DNA of 30,595 bases from CAZGOM01 sp964542875 (GTDB taxonomy: Bacteria > Planctomycetota > Phycisphaerae > Phycisphaerales > Phycisphaeraceae): positions 1 to 30,595 of the forward strand of contig CAZIWA010000064.1 in assembly GCA_964542875.1 (NCBI GenBank), read 5' to 3'. The position numbers and the translations under genes were made by a program. Positions 15,045-22,430 of this stretch are shown here, in pieces. The notes under the pieces were generated by a model that had not been told where the DNA came from, made no database searches, and saw nothing but the letters and a program-made list of their open reading frames with translations. Position 1 is the stretch's first letter. Each line of letters opens with the position of its first letter.

Positions 15045-15056
15045 CTGAAATTTCAG
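15045..15056. promoter_or_regulatory. Perfect 12-bp palindrome in the prepilin leader
   Basis: CTGAAATTTCAG is a perfect palindrome about 40 nt before the start at 15006 and within the predicted 5' leader. It could be a repressor site or a weak hairpin. No dedicated regulator is adjacent. Confidence 0.35.
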
Positions 15057-15114
15057 TTAACGTGGCGTTTGGTTGATTTTTATGGGAGTGGGGTGATGGA
15101 ACCGTAATGGTGGT

Positions 15115-15143
15115 AATTTATCAGTGATAATAGGCGGTTACAA
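15115..15143 (-). promoter_or_regulatory. Promoter candidate with overlapping inverted repeat
   Basis: On the minus strand TTGTAA (15138-15143) and TAAATT (15115-15120) are spaced by 17 bp. The inverted repeat TTATCA-G-TGATAA (15118-15130) overlaps the -10 box and spacer, a common operator position. The plus-strand text from 15109, GGTGGTAATTTATCA, is shared almost exactly with the region before the Gfo/Idh gene (23572-23588). Confidence 0.5.
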
Positions 15144-15376
15144 TGGATATTTTGAAATTATTTAATTTTCGATGAACTTACTGAAAAACTGAAAAATGGG
15201 GATCGAAAAAAAGCGTTGCAGCCGTCAGTGCAGAGAAGGGGTTTTTCAACACCCATCGAAGGTGGCGTGCAAGAGTCTCGGAGCGCAACTGCTCAACGAG
15301 ATTGCCGGACAGGTTCAGAAACCGATCCCAGGCACGTACGCTTTTAAGATTGTCGCGGTACTCGTGGGATGGCCGA

Positions 15377-16981
15377 CTATTTGACGGGCTCAAAGGCCGA
15401 GGGGGGATCGGCGAGGGCCTGGGCCGTGGCGCTGGAGGAGACGGGTTTTTCAAATGCGGCGAGTTGGCCGGTGTAGAGGACGATGGCAATCAGCGCGACA
15501 ATGACCACGACGGTGGCCATTTTGATGCAGGCGATGGATCGGTGGACGCCGGGGGAGCCGACAGGCTTGCCGACGAGGGTGAGGAGGTAATCCTGACGCC
15601 AGCGGATGGCGCCATGACGCCAGCTTTTCTGGGTGACGGGGATGGCGTTGAGGCTGGCGACGGCGTCGAGCGCGCCGACCATGGCCTGGGCATCGTCGGG
15701 CTTGATGATGGTGGGTTGCTCGATTTGGGGGCGATCGCTGGCGAAGTGTTCAACTGCGAAGGTATCGGCCTGACGCTCGAACCGGCGTGAAACCCAGCCG
15801 AAGGCAGGGACCCAAAAGAGGATGCCAAGCGCGGAGACGGCGACGGTTTTGAAGGCTTCCGAATCAAGGAAGTTTCCGGCGTCGTCGGGGAGGTTTGGCC
15901 AGAAGGAGAGGGCGGTGTGCGCGCCGGGGAGGGCGTGGAGGACGATGAATTCACTGCCCGTGAGGAAGATGGCGAGCATGGCAAAAGCAGAGGCCAGCAG
16001 CCAAGGGATGTGCCGGAGACGGATGTGGGCGATCTCGTGCGCCATGACCGCCTGGATGAGCACGGGGTGGACTTTATCAAGCAGGCCATCGGTGAGCAGG
16101 ATGAAGCGAAAGCGGCCTGTGACACCCATGACGGCGGCGTTAATGAGCGTGCCTTTGGTGTGCCAGACGAGGATACGGTTTACGCCGACGCCGTACCTGC
16201 GGCACATGGCCAGGAGGGATTCATTCAGCGGGCCCTGGGGCATGGCGTGGGTGTGCCAGATCCGGGTGATGATGACGGGGGCGAGAATGAAGACGCTGAT
16301 GGTTCCGGAGAAATAGAAGAGGGGTTCATAAGGCTTGTAGGCCGCAAGCGAAGGTTCGGCGAGATAGATGTCCACCATGCGGTGCCAGGCAACGATGATG
16401 AGCAGGGGGACGGCAATGAATGCGACGTGATGCCGGAGGTAGTTGATCAGCGCGTCGGCAATGCCGTGAAGGCCGGGGCGGTCAGGGTCCTGGCCGGCGA
16501 GGGTGGGTTGGGTGATGCCGGTGCTTTCGCCGGGCTCAATGCGCTGGAGCGAACCTTCGGACTGGGCCAGCTTGTTGGCCTTGGCCCGCTGCTTCACCCA
16601 GATAAACAGGCCGTGGGCCAGCACCAGCAGGGCGATGGGCTGGGTGACGGTTGCGTACTCGGGCAGGAACCAACTGCCGGGGAATTGGTTGCGAAGGACA
16701 AAGAGCCAGCCCACCGACAGGCTGGCCAGAAATGCGGCCAGCACAAGCAATGGAAAGACTGAGTGGAACTTGGAATACCACCTGGGGAGCGATGTGCGTG
16801 ATGCCTTTTTGATGTGCCAGCGCGCCGCGAGGCTAAGCACGACGGCCGTCAGCGCGAGAATGACGAATCCAAAGACAGCGATGAAACTGGTGGTTCTGCT
16901 GGAGACTGCAAACAGCGGCTCGCCCGATTGATTAAAGGCCGAGAGTGCGATGAAGAAGACAAGGATCAGGAACTGGTGCAT
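15377..16981 (-). CDS. M48-family membrane zinc metalloprotease
   Basis: A 534-residue membrane protein. Predicted helices lie at about residues 1-16, 31-52, 76-96, 112-128, 184-202 and 222-240, before the catalytic part, and again near 326-350, 378-396 and 480-500. The zinc site is complete: HEIAH (His315, Glu316, His319) and ERQAD with Glu402 as third ligand, placed as in M48 peptidases such as HtpX and Ste24. The segment RILVWHTKGTLINAAVMGVTGRFRFILLTDGLL is the usual M48 lead-in. Such enzymes degrade or process membrane proteins; substrates are unknown here. The long helical N-terminal half is larger than in HtpX (about 290 residues). A -10-like TAAAAT lies about 40 bp upstream. No partner gene is evident. 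Confidence 0.88.
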   Translation of the reverse strand: MHQFLILVFFIALSAFNQSGEPLFAVSSRTTSFIAVFGFVILALTAVVLSLAARWHIKKASRTSLPRWYSKFHSVFPLLVLAAFLASLSVGWLFVLRNQFPGSWFLPEYATVTQPIALLVLAHGLFIWVKQRAKANKLAQSEGSLQRIEPGESTGITQPTLAGQDPDRPGLHGIADALINYLRHHVAFIAVPLLIIVAWHRMVDIYLAEPSLAAYKPYEPLFYFSGTISVFILAPVIITRIWHTHAMPQGPLNESLLAMCRRYGVGVNRILVWHTKGTLINAAVMGVTGRFRFILLTDGLLDKVHPVLIQAVMAHEIAHIRLRHIPWLLASAFAMLAIFLTGSEFIVLHALPGAHTALSFWPNLPDDAGNFLDSEAFKTVAVSALGILFWVPAFGWVSRRFERQADTFAVEHFASDRPQIEQPTIIKPDDAQAMVGALDAVASLNAIPVTQKSWRHGAIRWRQDYLLTLVGKPVGSPGVHRSIACIKMATVVVIVALIAIVLYTGQLAAFEKPVSSSATAQALADPPSAFEPVK

Positions 16982-17131
16982 GGGGTCGGGTCGGGCAGGG
17001 AGAAGATCGGGGCTGGTGGAGTATTTTAGGTTGTTGATCGAGTGAAGGCGCGGGTGGAAAAGTATTCCTGCCGAGTGGGGTTATTTCGTGGGGTGGATGG
17101 ACATGTCTTCTGTGACCCAACGTAAAACGGA

Positions 17132-17164
17132 GGCCGGATTACGACGAGGACGTCTAATCCGACC
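17132..17164. repeat. REP-like imperfect hairpin
   Basis: The arms GGCCGGATTA (17132-17141) and TAATCCGACC (17155-17164) pair with one mismatch, followed by CTAC. Read on the minus strand, GTAGGTCGGATTAGACG has the look of the GTRG-containing REP sequences mobilised by RAYT transposases. A broken RAYT lies at 11723-11998, though a functional link is not shown. Confidence 0.5.
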
Positions 17165-17221
17165 TACTTCTGAATGTTTGTATCGAGCATCCGGGGGGAG
17201 GGTGCGGGAGGCGTTCCGGCG

Positions 17222-18184
17222 TCAGCGGAGGCGATGGTATTCGTCGATGGTGTAGGCTTCGGCAGCGGCAGCGGCAGCGGCGACCTGGGGGTCCGGGTCG
17301 ATCTGCAAGGCCTTGATGGTTTCGTTGATGGCGGTTTGGTTGGCCTTGGTGCCGGGGTTGAATTTGGCGAGTGCGAGGCCGAGGGTGGCTTCAACGCGGA
17401 TGGTGGCGTCCTGGTCATTTTTTGCGAGGTTGATGAGATCGCCGATGCGTTTGAATTTCACGCCGCCGGCGTCTTCCTGGATGACTGCGGTGGTGGAGCG
17501 GATGATCCGGTCGACCTTGATGAACTTCATTTCGTTTGCGGACTTGCGCCAGGTGTCCCAGGGCTTGAGCTTGGCCTGGAGTTCGGTGTCGCCATCTGCG
17601 GTGGAGAGGACGAGCATGAGGCCTTCCTGGAACATCTGGAGGCCCAGGAAACGGTTGTAGTAGCGAGTGGAGTGTTGCCAGAGGCGGGAGCCGACGGCCA
17701 TGAGGGACTCGCCGATGCGCTTGACCTTCACGTCGTCTTTGTTTTTGCGGGCGACTTCGGCGCGGCTGACGACGGCGCTCATGGCGCGGGCCATGGGGTT
17801 GTTTTCCGGCTCGGCGTTGGGCTTCATGGGAACTTTGGCGTCGAGCCAGGCGATGGAGTCGATCTTGCCGGCGTTCTTGGCGTCGATGAGCTTGCGAACG
17901 AGCGCTTCGCTGACTTCCGCGGAAGGGGGCGTGCGTTCGAGCAGCTTGACGTTGTTGGTGGCGAGGGTGACGTAGGCCTGGAGGGCTTCGCCGAAGGAAT
18001 TATCGGGGTCGTCGACATTCCAGGCCGGGGCCGCGGCGGCGTCGGGCATGGGGAGCTTCACGAGCTTGGCCGGTGCGGTGCGCTTGGTGGGCTCGTCGGG
18101 GTGTTGAACGGTGGCGAAATAGACCAGGACGAGCACCGCGACGACCGCGATCGAGATGATGATGCCCCACTTCATGTCTTTCAT
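17222..18184 (-). CDS. Membrane-anchored helical-repeat protein of unknown function
   Basis: A 320-residue protein with one N-terminal transmembrane helix (about residues 5-23, WGIIISIAVVAVLVLVYFAT) and a soluble, mostly helical domain. The C-terminal 90 residues (ATIRVEATLGLALAKFNPG, then IKALQIDPDPQVAAAAAAAAEAY) resemble HEAT-type repeats, which mediate protein binding. No catalytic motif is seen. GGAGTAGGCGCT precedes the ATG. It starts 27 bp after the glycosyltransferase stop and is probably translated from the same message, so it may be an accessory or scaffold subunit of that membrane enzyme; this is inferred from position only. Confidence 0.72.
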   Translation of the reverse strand: MKDMKWGIIISIAVVAVLVLVYFATVQHPDEPTKRTAPAKLVKLPMPDAAAAPAWNVDDPDNSFGEALQAYVTLATNNVKLLERTPPSAEVSEALVRKLIDAKNAGKIDSIAWLDAKVPMKPNAEPENNPMARAMSAVVSRAEVARKNKDDVKVKRIGESLMAVGSRLWQHSTRYYNRFLGLQMFQEGLMLVLSTADGDTELQAKLKPWDTWRKSANEMKFIKVDRIIRSTTAVIQEDAGGVKFKRIGDLINLAKNDQDATIRVEATLGLALAKFNPGTKANQTAINETIKALQIDPDPQVAAAAAAAEAYTIDEYHRLR

Positions 18185-18211
18185 AGCGCCTACTCCATTG
18201 GCAAGAATGTC

Positions 18212-19831
18212 TCAAGATTCCACGGTCTCGACGGTCGGCTGGGCCGGGGGCTTGCGGTCCTGGGCGAGGGTGACCACGCCGAGCGTGCCGACATAGAAGT
18301 AGCCCAGGGCAAAGAGGACCAGAAAGGGAATGCTCATGAGCGCGCCGTGCGTGTTCATGGCCATGTAGATGCACCAGAGCATGTAGCTGCCGAAAAAGAG
18401 CTCGATGCCGACGATCAGGGTCTTGAGGCCCGGCAGGCGCAGCCAGCGATACCTGGTTTTGGTGGGGGCGGCGTCTTTGCGCTCCAGGGGATCGGTGAGA
18501 TCGATCTCTGCCTGGGCGTGGTCGTTGTACTTGGGCGTGCGCACGAAGCCGGATTCATGGCCGGCGAGGGCTTCGATGCATGCGCGCGCGTTGTTGATGG
18601 CGATGCCGATACCGATGGCCATCAATGCGGGGAGATGAAGGATCGCCTGGGCAACACTGCGCTTTAAGGCGCGCTGGCTTTCAATGTAGAACACGCCGGC
18701 GGAAGCGGTGCCCAGGGCAAAGAGCGTGGCGATCCAGAAAATGCTGTAGAGCGTGCCGGACTCAAAGGGTTGGAGATTGACGAAATACGCCGGGAAAAAC
18801 AAAAGCACCATGAGGGTGACGTAGAGATACACCATGGGGCTGGTGAGATGGAAGAAGGCTTCCAGCCGGGTGCCAAAGGGGGCATCGGAAGACAGGATGC
18901 GCCAGAGCAGCTTGCGGGCGGTCTGGATGGAGCCTTTGGTCCAGCGGTGCTGCTGGCTCTTAAAGGCCTGGATCTCCGCAGGGAGCTCGGCGGGGCAGCC
19001 GAGCTTTTGCAGGAAGATGAACCGCCAACCTTTCATCTGGGCGCGGTAGGAAAGGTCGACATCCTCAGTGAGGGTGTCGTGTTCCCAGCCGCCTGCTTCG
19101 ATGATGGCTTGCTTGCGCCAGATGCCTGCGGTGCCGTTGAAGTTGAACCAGTGGCCGGCGCGGTTGCGCCCGGTCTGCTGGATGGCGAAGTGGCTGTCGA
19201 GAAAGATGCCCTGGCAGCGGGTGAGGAGGCAGTCTTGCCGGTTGAGGTGTTCCCAGCGGCCTTGGATCATGCCAACTTTGGGGTCGTTGAAAAAGTGGAC
19301 GGTGCGTTTAAGGAAGCTGGGTTTGGGGACGAAGTCGGCATCGAAGATGGCGATGAATTCGCCTTTGACTTCGGGCATGGCCTCATCAAGCGCACCGGCT
19401 TTGTAGCCAGAGCGGTTGGTGCGGTGGAGGTATTGGATGTCCAGCCCGTGCTTTTGCCAGTATTCGACGCGCTGATGCGCGGTTTTTTTGCAGACGTCGG
19501 TGGAGTCGTCGAGAACCTGGATCTGGAGCTTGTCTTTGGGATAGTCGATGTGGCAGACAGCGTCGATGATGCGCTGGGCGACGAGGCCTTCGTTGAACAT
19601 GGGAATCTGGATGGTGACGACAGGGAGGTTTTCCCGTGTAAATCTGCCTGCGGGGCGGGGGATGTTTCGGCGATTGCGCCAGTACATCCATACGAGCCAG
19701 TACCGATGGATGCCGTACACGCAGACCAGGACGAGCGTGAGGACATAGAGAATGGTGAGTGGCCACCGGGCAAGCGGGTGGGACAGCCACGACTCGAGAA
19801 GGGTTGAAAACGTTTGCCAGACGGATTCCAA
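18212..19831 (-). CDS. Processive GT2 glycosyltransferase, cellulose/mannan-synthase-like
   Basis: A 539-residue inner-membrane enzyme. One transmembrane helix lies near residues 24-48, the GT-A catalytic domain at about 70-300, and four or more helices after residue 320. Catalytic motifs are complete for processive inverting family 2: LDDSTD (Asp108-109), DADF (Asp164, Asp166), TED (Asp257, general base) and QQHRW (293-297, polymer channel). It should extend a beta-linked polysaccharide from a nucleotide sugar while exporting it; the sugar is unknown, with glucose or mannose most common in close relatives. The start is TTG at 19831, supported by GGAGG (19840-19844) eight bases upstream and by the lack of an earlier ATG. 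There is no PilZ domain or BcsB-like partner. The anchored helical-repeat gene follows in the operon. Confidence 0.88.
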   Translation of the reverse strand: MESVWQTFSTLLESWLSHPLARWPLTILYVLTLVLVCVYGIHRYWLVWMYWRNRRNIPRPAGRFTRENLPVVTIQIPMFNEGLVAQRIIDAVCHIDYPKDKLQIQVLDDSTDVCKKTAHQRVEYWQKHGLDIQYLHRTNRSGYKAGALDEAMPEVKGEFIAIFDADFVPKPSFLKRTVHFFNDPKVGMIQGRWEHLNRQDCLLTRCQGIFLDSHFAIQQTGRNRAGHWFNFNGTAGIWRKQAIIEAGGWEHDTLTEDVDLSYRAQMKGWRFIFLQKLGCPAELPAEIQAFKSQQHRWTKGSIQTARKLLWRILSSDAPFGTRLEAFFHLTSPMVYLYVTLMVLLFFPAYFVNLQPFESGTLYSIFWIATLFALGTASAGVFYIESQRALKRSVAQAILHLPALMAIGIGIAINNARACIEALAGHESGFVRTPKYNDHAQAEIDLTDPLERKDAAPTKTRYRWLRLPGLKTLIVGIELFFGSYMLWCIYMAMNTHGALMSIPFLVLFALGYFYVGTLGVVTLAQDRKPPAQPTVETVES

Positions 19832-19912
19832 AAGCGCGGCCTCCGACGGGTCGACCTGTGGCCCCCGGATCCGGATGCAACAGTGCGTTCCGGGAGGGGA
19901 TATGGATGGGGT

Positions 19913-19940
19913 ATTTTAGATTGTTTTAGGATTGCGTGAA
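19913..19940 (-). promoter_or_regulatory. Promoter candidate for the GT2 operon
   Basis: On the minus strand TTCACG (19935-19940) and TAAAAT (19913-19918) are separated by 16 bp, about 80 bp before the TTG start. The -10 box is identical to those seen before purQ, the M48 gene and the tRNA. Confidence 0.4.
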
Positions 19941-20010
19941 CGGAGTAGGTGGAAATTTCGAAAATTACGGGCCGAATGGGTTGCAGGCGGCGTTTTGGGC
20001 CGGGCTGGGA

Positions 20011-20814
20011 TCAGTTGAAGAAGAAGACGTCGGGTGCGGCGGGTGGAGCAAAGGAAGAAGTGATCCAGACGCCGGCGTTGATGTAGAGCGTGCCGAAGTA
20101 TTTCCAGGATTCGCCAAGGACGGGGCGTTGCCATTCGTTATGCCCATCGGCGAAGAGCATGTTCTGGCCATCGGCGTTCATCTGGTCGGAACCTGCATGG
20201 TTGGCTCTGGGGGGGAGGGTGTTGATGGGTGATCCTGTCATACGCCACCAGGAGAAGTCCGCCATGATGGGCTGCTGCCAGGGGGTAACTTTGTTGGCTG
20301 GATACGTGTAGGGTCTGGAGAGGGAGATGGGGGGATAGTATCCCGCACCACGGGAGGGGAATACGCTGGTGAGCCAGCCGTTTTGCTCGCTGCCTGCGCT
20401 GGTGGGGCGGCCGGCGTTGCCTGCGAGGTAGAAGTAGGTGAGGTTCACGCGGCCGTCATCCCGGTTCCAGTTGACGTAGGTGGTGGCGGGGATCTTTTCG
20501 GAGGAGGGGCAGGCGGCGGCTTTGGCGGTGACGGTGAATTCCTCGCGGAGGATTTTATGTGCGTTGCCATTGATGCTGTTGCCGTAGTTCCAACCGCCCG
20601 GGGGGAGCTCGCGGCGCTCATTGTCGTAGGCGTTGAGGGCGAGGTAGAACTGGCGGAGGTTTGAGCCACAAAGCGCGCGGCGTGCGGTGCCCCGAGCGTT
20701 GTTGAGGCTGGGAAGCAGGAATGCGAGGAGGAGACTGATGATCGAGATGACGACCAAGAGTTCGACGATGGTGAAAGCGGGGCGGAAACGACGGGGTTTG
20801 GACTGTGACTTCAT
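20011..20814 (-). CDS. Prepilin-like protein with pilin leader and DG motif
   Basis: A 267-residue protein with a basic leader (KSQSKPRRFRPA), the prepilin site and helix (FTIVELLVVISIISLLLAFLLPSL), and a soluble domain rich in Gly, Tyr and Pro. The DG-type end is NADGQNMLFADGHNEW. It is a paralogue of the proteins at 14206-15006 and 28583-29383. The ATG at 20814 is preferred, because GAGGA lies six bases upstream; in-frame ATGs at 20820 and 20856 are alternatives, and the latter lies at the predicted transcription start. The strong promoter upstream carries a LacI-type palindrome, which suggests control by a sugar-responsive regulator. It follows the CBM9-like gene on the same strand but has its own promoter. 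Confidence 0.87.
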   Translation of the reverse strand: MKSQSKPRRFRPAFTIVELLVVISIISLLLAFLLPSLNNARGTARRALCGSNLRQFYLALNAYDNERRELPPGGWNYGNSINGNAHKILREEFTVTAKAAACPSSEKIPATTYVNWNRDDGRVNLTYFYLAGNAGRPTSAGSEQNGWLTSVFPSRGAGYYPPISLSRPYTYPANKVTPWQQPIMADFSWWRMTGSPINTLPPRANHAGSDQMNADGQNMLFADGHNEWQRPVLGESWKYFGTLYINAGVWITSSFAPPAAPDVFFFN

Positions 20815-20862
20815 GGTCATTCCTCTTTGGAGGGACGAATATAGGTGTTTACACAAGTAAGT

Positions 20863-20891
20863 GTATTAACCGGTTCTAAACGAGAAGTCAA
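20863..20891 (-). promoter_or_regulatory. Sigma70-type promoter with LacI-type palindrome
   Basis: On the minus strand TTGACT (20886-20891) and TAATAC (20863-20868) are spaced by 17 bp, close to consensus. The palindrome AACCGGTT (20868-20875), with the central CG typical of LacI-family operators, overlaps the spacer and the first base of the -10 box. A second inverted repeat, TACAC-N6-GTGTA, lies just downstream at about 20849-20865. The LacI gene at 22431-23492 is the obvious candidate regulator. Confidence 0.62.
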
Positions 20892-20894
20892 TAA

Positions 20895-20911
20895 TTCATT
20901 CTATGAATGAA
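20895..20911. repeat. Short AT-rich inverted repeat after the CBM9-like gene
   Basis: TTCATTC (20895-20901) and GAATGAA (20905-20911) form a perfect 7-bp stem with a TAT loop, 21 bp after the CBM9-like stop and just upstream of the -35 box of the next gene. It may be a weak terminator or an upstream regulator site. Confidence 0.35.
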
Positions 20912-20932
20912 GTAAATATTTTCAGATCGGGC

Positions 20933-21976
20933 TTATTGGGCCAGGACAAGGGTGTCGTACCGGGCGACATCGTGATATCCGACGAAGGTGTAAATGCTGG
21001 AATAGTAGGTTTGGCCGGGGGAGCCGTCGGGCTTGACGAAGGTGTCGGAAAAGCCGACAGCGAAGGGGAATTTATCGCCTGTTTTAGGAGCGGCGCCGGC
21101 GCCGAGAAGATCGACCCAGGGGACTTTAGCCACCACGGTGTAGCCTTTGGGCTTGCCGTCGACGGTGATGGGGGTGATGGCGAATTCCAGGCCCTTGAGC
21201 GTGGCTTCGTTGGAGACTTTGCCGAACCATTTGCCGGGGGTTTTGGTGATAAAGACATCACGGATGCCGGAATTGCGCCCGATGTTGAGCTCCCAATATT
21301 CCGCGGGGCTGGGCTTGGCGACGAAGAAGAGCTCAACGCAATCATCATCGTAGATGCCGGAATCGCGCTCGAGGTTTTTGCTGCTGGGAGTGGGGTCGAC
21401 GACGTCGTATTTCAGGAAGAGCGCCTGGGGGGACCAAGCCATCACGCATGAGCCGGGGGAAGGGGACTGCGGGCTGGTTTTGGGGAAGGGGATGTTCATT
21501 TCCATTGCGCCGGTTTTGGGTTTCAAGACACCGGCGGCCCATTGCTCAAGCGTGAGTTCAGGCGGGAGGGCATGAATGGCGTAAACCTGGCCTTTGGGGA
21601 CTTTGCGGGAGTTTTCGATGTAGCTTTTCATCCGAGTGAGGACGAGGCGGGCCTGATCCAGGTCTTTGGGCGATGCGGGGATTTCGCCTGCGAGCGCCTG
21701 GATGATCTTGTTGGACCCGGTGAGCGCGTCGGGCGTGCCGGACCATGCCTTGGCTTCCGGAGAGCCGTCGGTGAAGAGGGCGAGAATTTCCTGGGTGCGG
21801 TCCTGGTCCTGGGTCTTGATAGCATCGCGATAGAACTGTGCGAGGGCGCGATCGTCGTTGGTGACGACGCCGCTGGCCGGTGGGGCGGGGGCCTGGGCAC
21901 GGGATTCGTGAGTGGCCATGAATGCGCCGAGAGAGACGATACCGGTGAGAGCCAGGGCCAGGATCATTCGACGCAT
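20933..21976 (-). CDS. Secreted protein with CBM9-like carbohydrate-binding domain
   Basis: A 347-residue protein with a signal peptide (MRRMILALALTGIVSLGAF, cleavage likely after SRAQA), a helical middle (about 35-150) and a C-terminal beta-sandwich resembling family 9 carbohydrate-binding or DOMON-like domains. Supporting motifs are LFLKYDVVDPTPSS, YDDDCVELFF, YWELNIGRNSGIRDVF and GYTVVAKVPWVDL. It probably binds sugars at the cell surface or periplasm; no catalytic motif is visible. The frame is open to 22186, but that extension translates the tRNA-Leu gene. The ATG at 21976, preceded by GAGG, gives a proper signal peptide. It lies between the tRNA and a prepilin-like gene in a carbohydrate-use region. 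Confidence 0.8.
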   Translation of the reverse strand: MRRMILALALTGIVSLGAFMATHESRAQAPAPPASGVVTNDDRALAQFYRDAIKTQDQDRTQEILALFTDGSPEAKAWSGTPDALTGSNKIIQALAGEIPASPKDLDQARLVLTRMKSYIENSRKVPKGQVYAIHALPPELTLEQWAAGVLKPKTGAMEMNIPFPKTSPQSPSPGSCVMAWSPQALFLKYDVVDPTPSSKNLERDSGIYDDDCVELFFVAKPSPAEYWELNIGRNSGIRDVFITKTPGKWFGKVSNEATLKGLEFAITPITVDGKPKGYTVVAKVPWVDLLGAGAAPKTGDKFPFAVGFSDTFVKPDGSPGQTYYSSIYTFVGYHDVARYDTLVLAQ

Positions 21977-22105
21977 GAAAGCCTCGCTTGAGTGGGCGTA
22001 AGCGGAAGAGAGCACTGTATTTGAGACGGTGCAGAGCAAGCCGGGTTCCGGCTTTCCCAATGAGTGGAATTGAATTGAGGGGAAAGGCGATGAGAGGGGA
22101 GGGAA

Positions 22106-22192
22106 TGCCGGTGGAGGGAATCGAACCCACACGGGGTAATTAGCCCCAACGGATTTTGAATCCGCCGCGTCTGCCTGTTCCGCCACACCGGC
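22106..22192 (-). tRNA. tRNA-Leu(CAA)
   Basis: The 87-nt minus-strand sequence folds as a class II tRNA. The acceptor stem is GCCGGTG/CACCGGC with discriminator A, the T-loop is GGTTCGATTCC, there is a long variable arm, and the anticodon stem is GCGGA/TCCGT around loop TTCAAAA, so the anticodon is CAA (reads UUG). The 3' CCA is not encoded. A near-consensus promoter lies upstream. Confidence 0.95.
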
Positions 22193-22222
22193 AAAGGTGC
22201 TTGATTTGAAGGAACGTGCGGA

Positions 22223-22250
22223 ATTTTAAGGGTTTATGTGAATATGTCAA
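22223..22250 (-). promoter_or_regulatory. Promoter of tRNA-Leu
   Basis: On the minus strand TTGACA (22245-22250) and TAAAAT (22223-22228) are separated by 16 bp, giving a start near 22216 and a leader of about 24 nt. This supports TAAAAT as an accepted -10 box in this genome. Confidence 0.75.
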
Positions 22251-22430
22251 GCATCGAGGGTGTTGGGGGGTGTTGGATGGTTTTGAGAGCGGGTTGGCCA
22301 CACTGGGGGCCACACTTTTTAGGTGGTGGATTCCATGGTTTGGACTGAGGTTTAAGGGATTGGGTTTTGGGAAGGGAGAATAGGTGGGGCTGGTGTGGGT
22401 TGGCGTTTGATCGTGGGGGGTAAGCGGAAA

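Larger units (their letters stand above)
15007..15376. other. Intergenic region with promoter of the prepilin-WbsX operon and a worn repeat
   Basis: The left half (15007-15180) is AT-rich leader and promoter sequence. The right half (about 15190-15372) has gene-like base composition and an open minus-strand reading (SETLARHLRWVLKNPFSAL) without a start of its own; GGGGTTTTTCAACACC at 15238-15253 recalls the ends of some DDE insertion sequences. It may be a mobile-element remnant, but no second end was found. Confidence 0.35.

Noticed and set aside
15178..15489. Minus-strand ORF of 103 codons between the M48 and prepilin-like genes
   Set aside because: Its start lies inside the M48 gene and its first half is a Pro/Ser-rich shadow; only the right half is discussed as a possible remnant.
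17174..18667. Long plus-strand ORF of 497 codons antisense to the helical-repeat and GT2 genes
   Set aside because: The product is a Gly/Val/Asp/Glu-rich repeat text typical of antisense frames in GC-rich DNA; the minus-strand genes have clear domains.
18770..19807. Plus-strand ORF of 345 codons over the GT2 gene
   Set aside because: Antisense shadow of the complete GT2 catalytic domain.
21977..22186. N-terminal extension of the CBM9-like ORF
   Set aside because: It translates tRNA-Leu (MAEQADAADSKSVGAN is a well-known false start from this tRNA), and a proper signal peptide begins at 21976.
22290..22320. Direct repeat GGCCACAC near the tRNA as an attachment site
   Set aside because: It lies on the 5' side of the tRNA, does not copy its 3' end, and no integrase is nearby.
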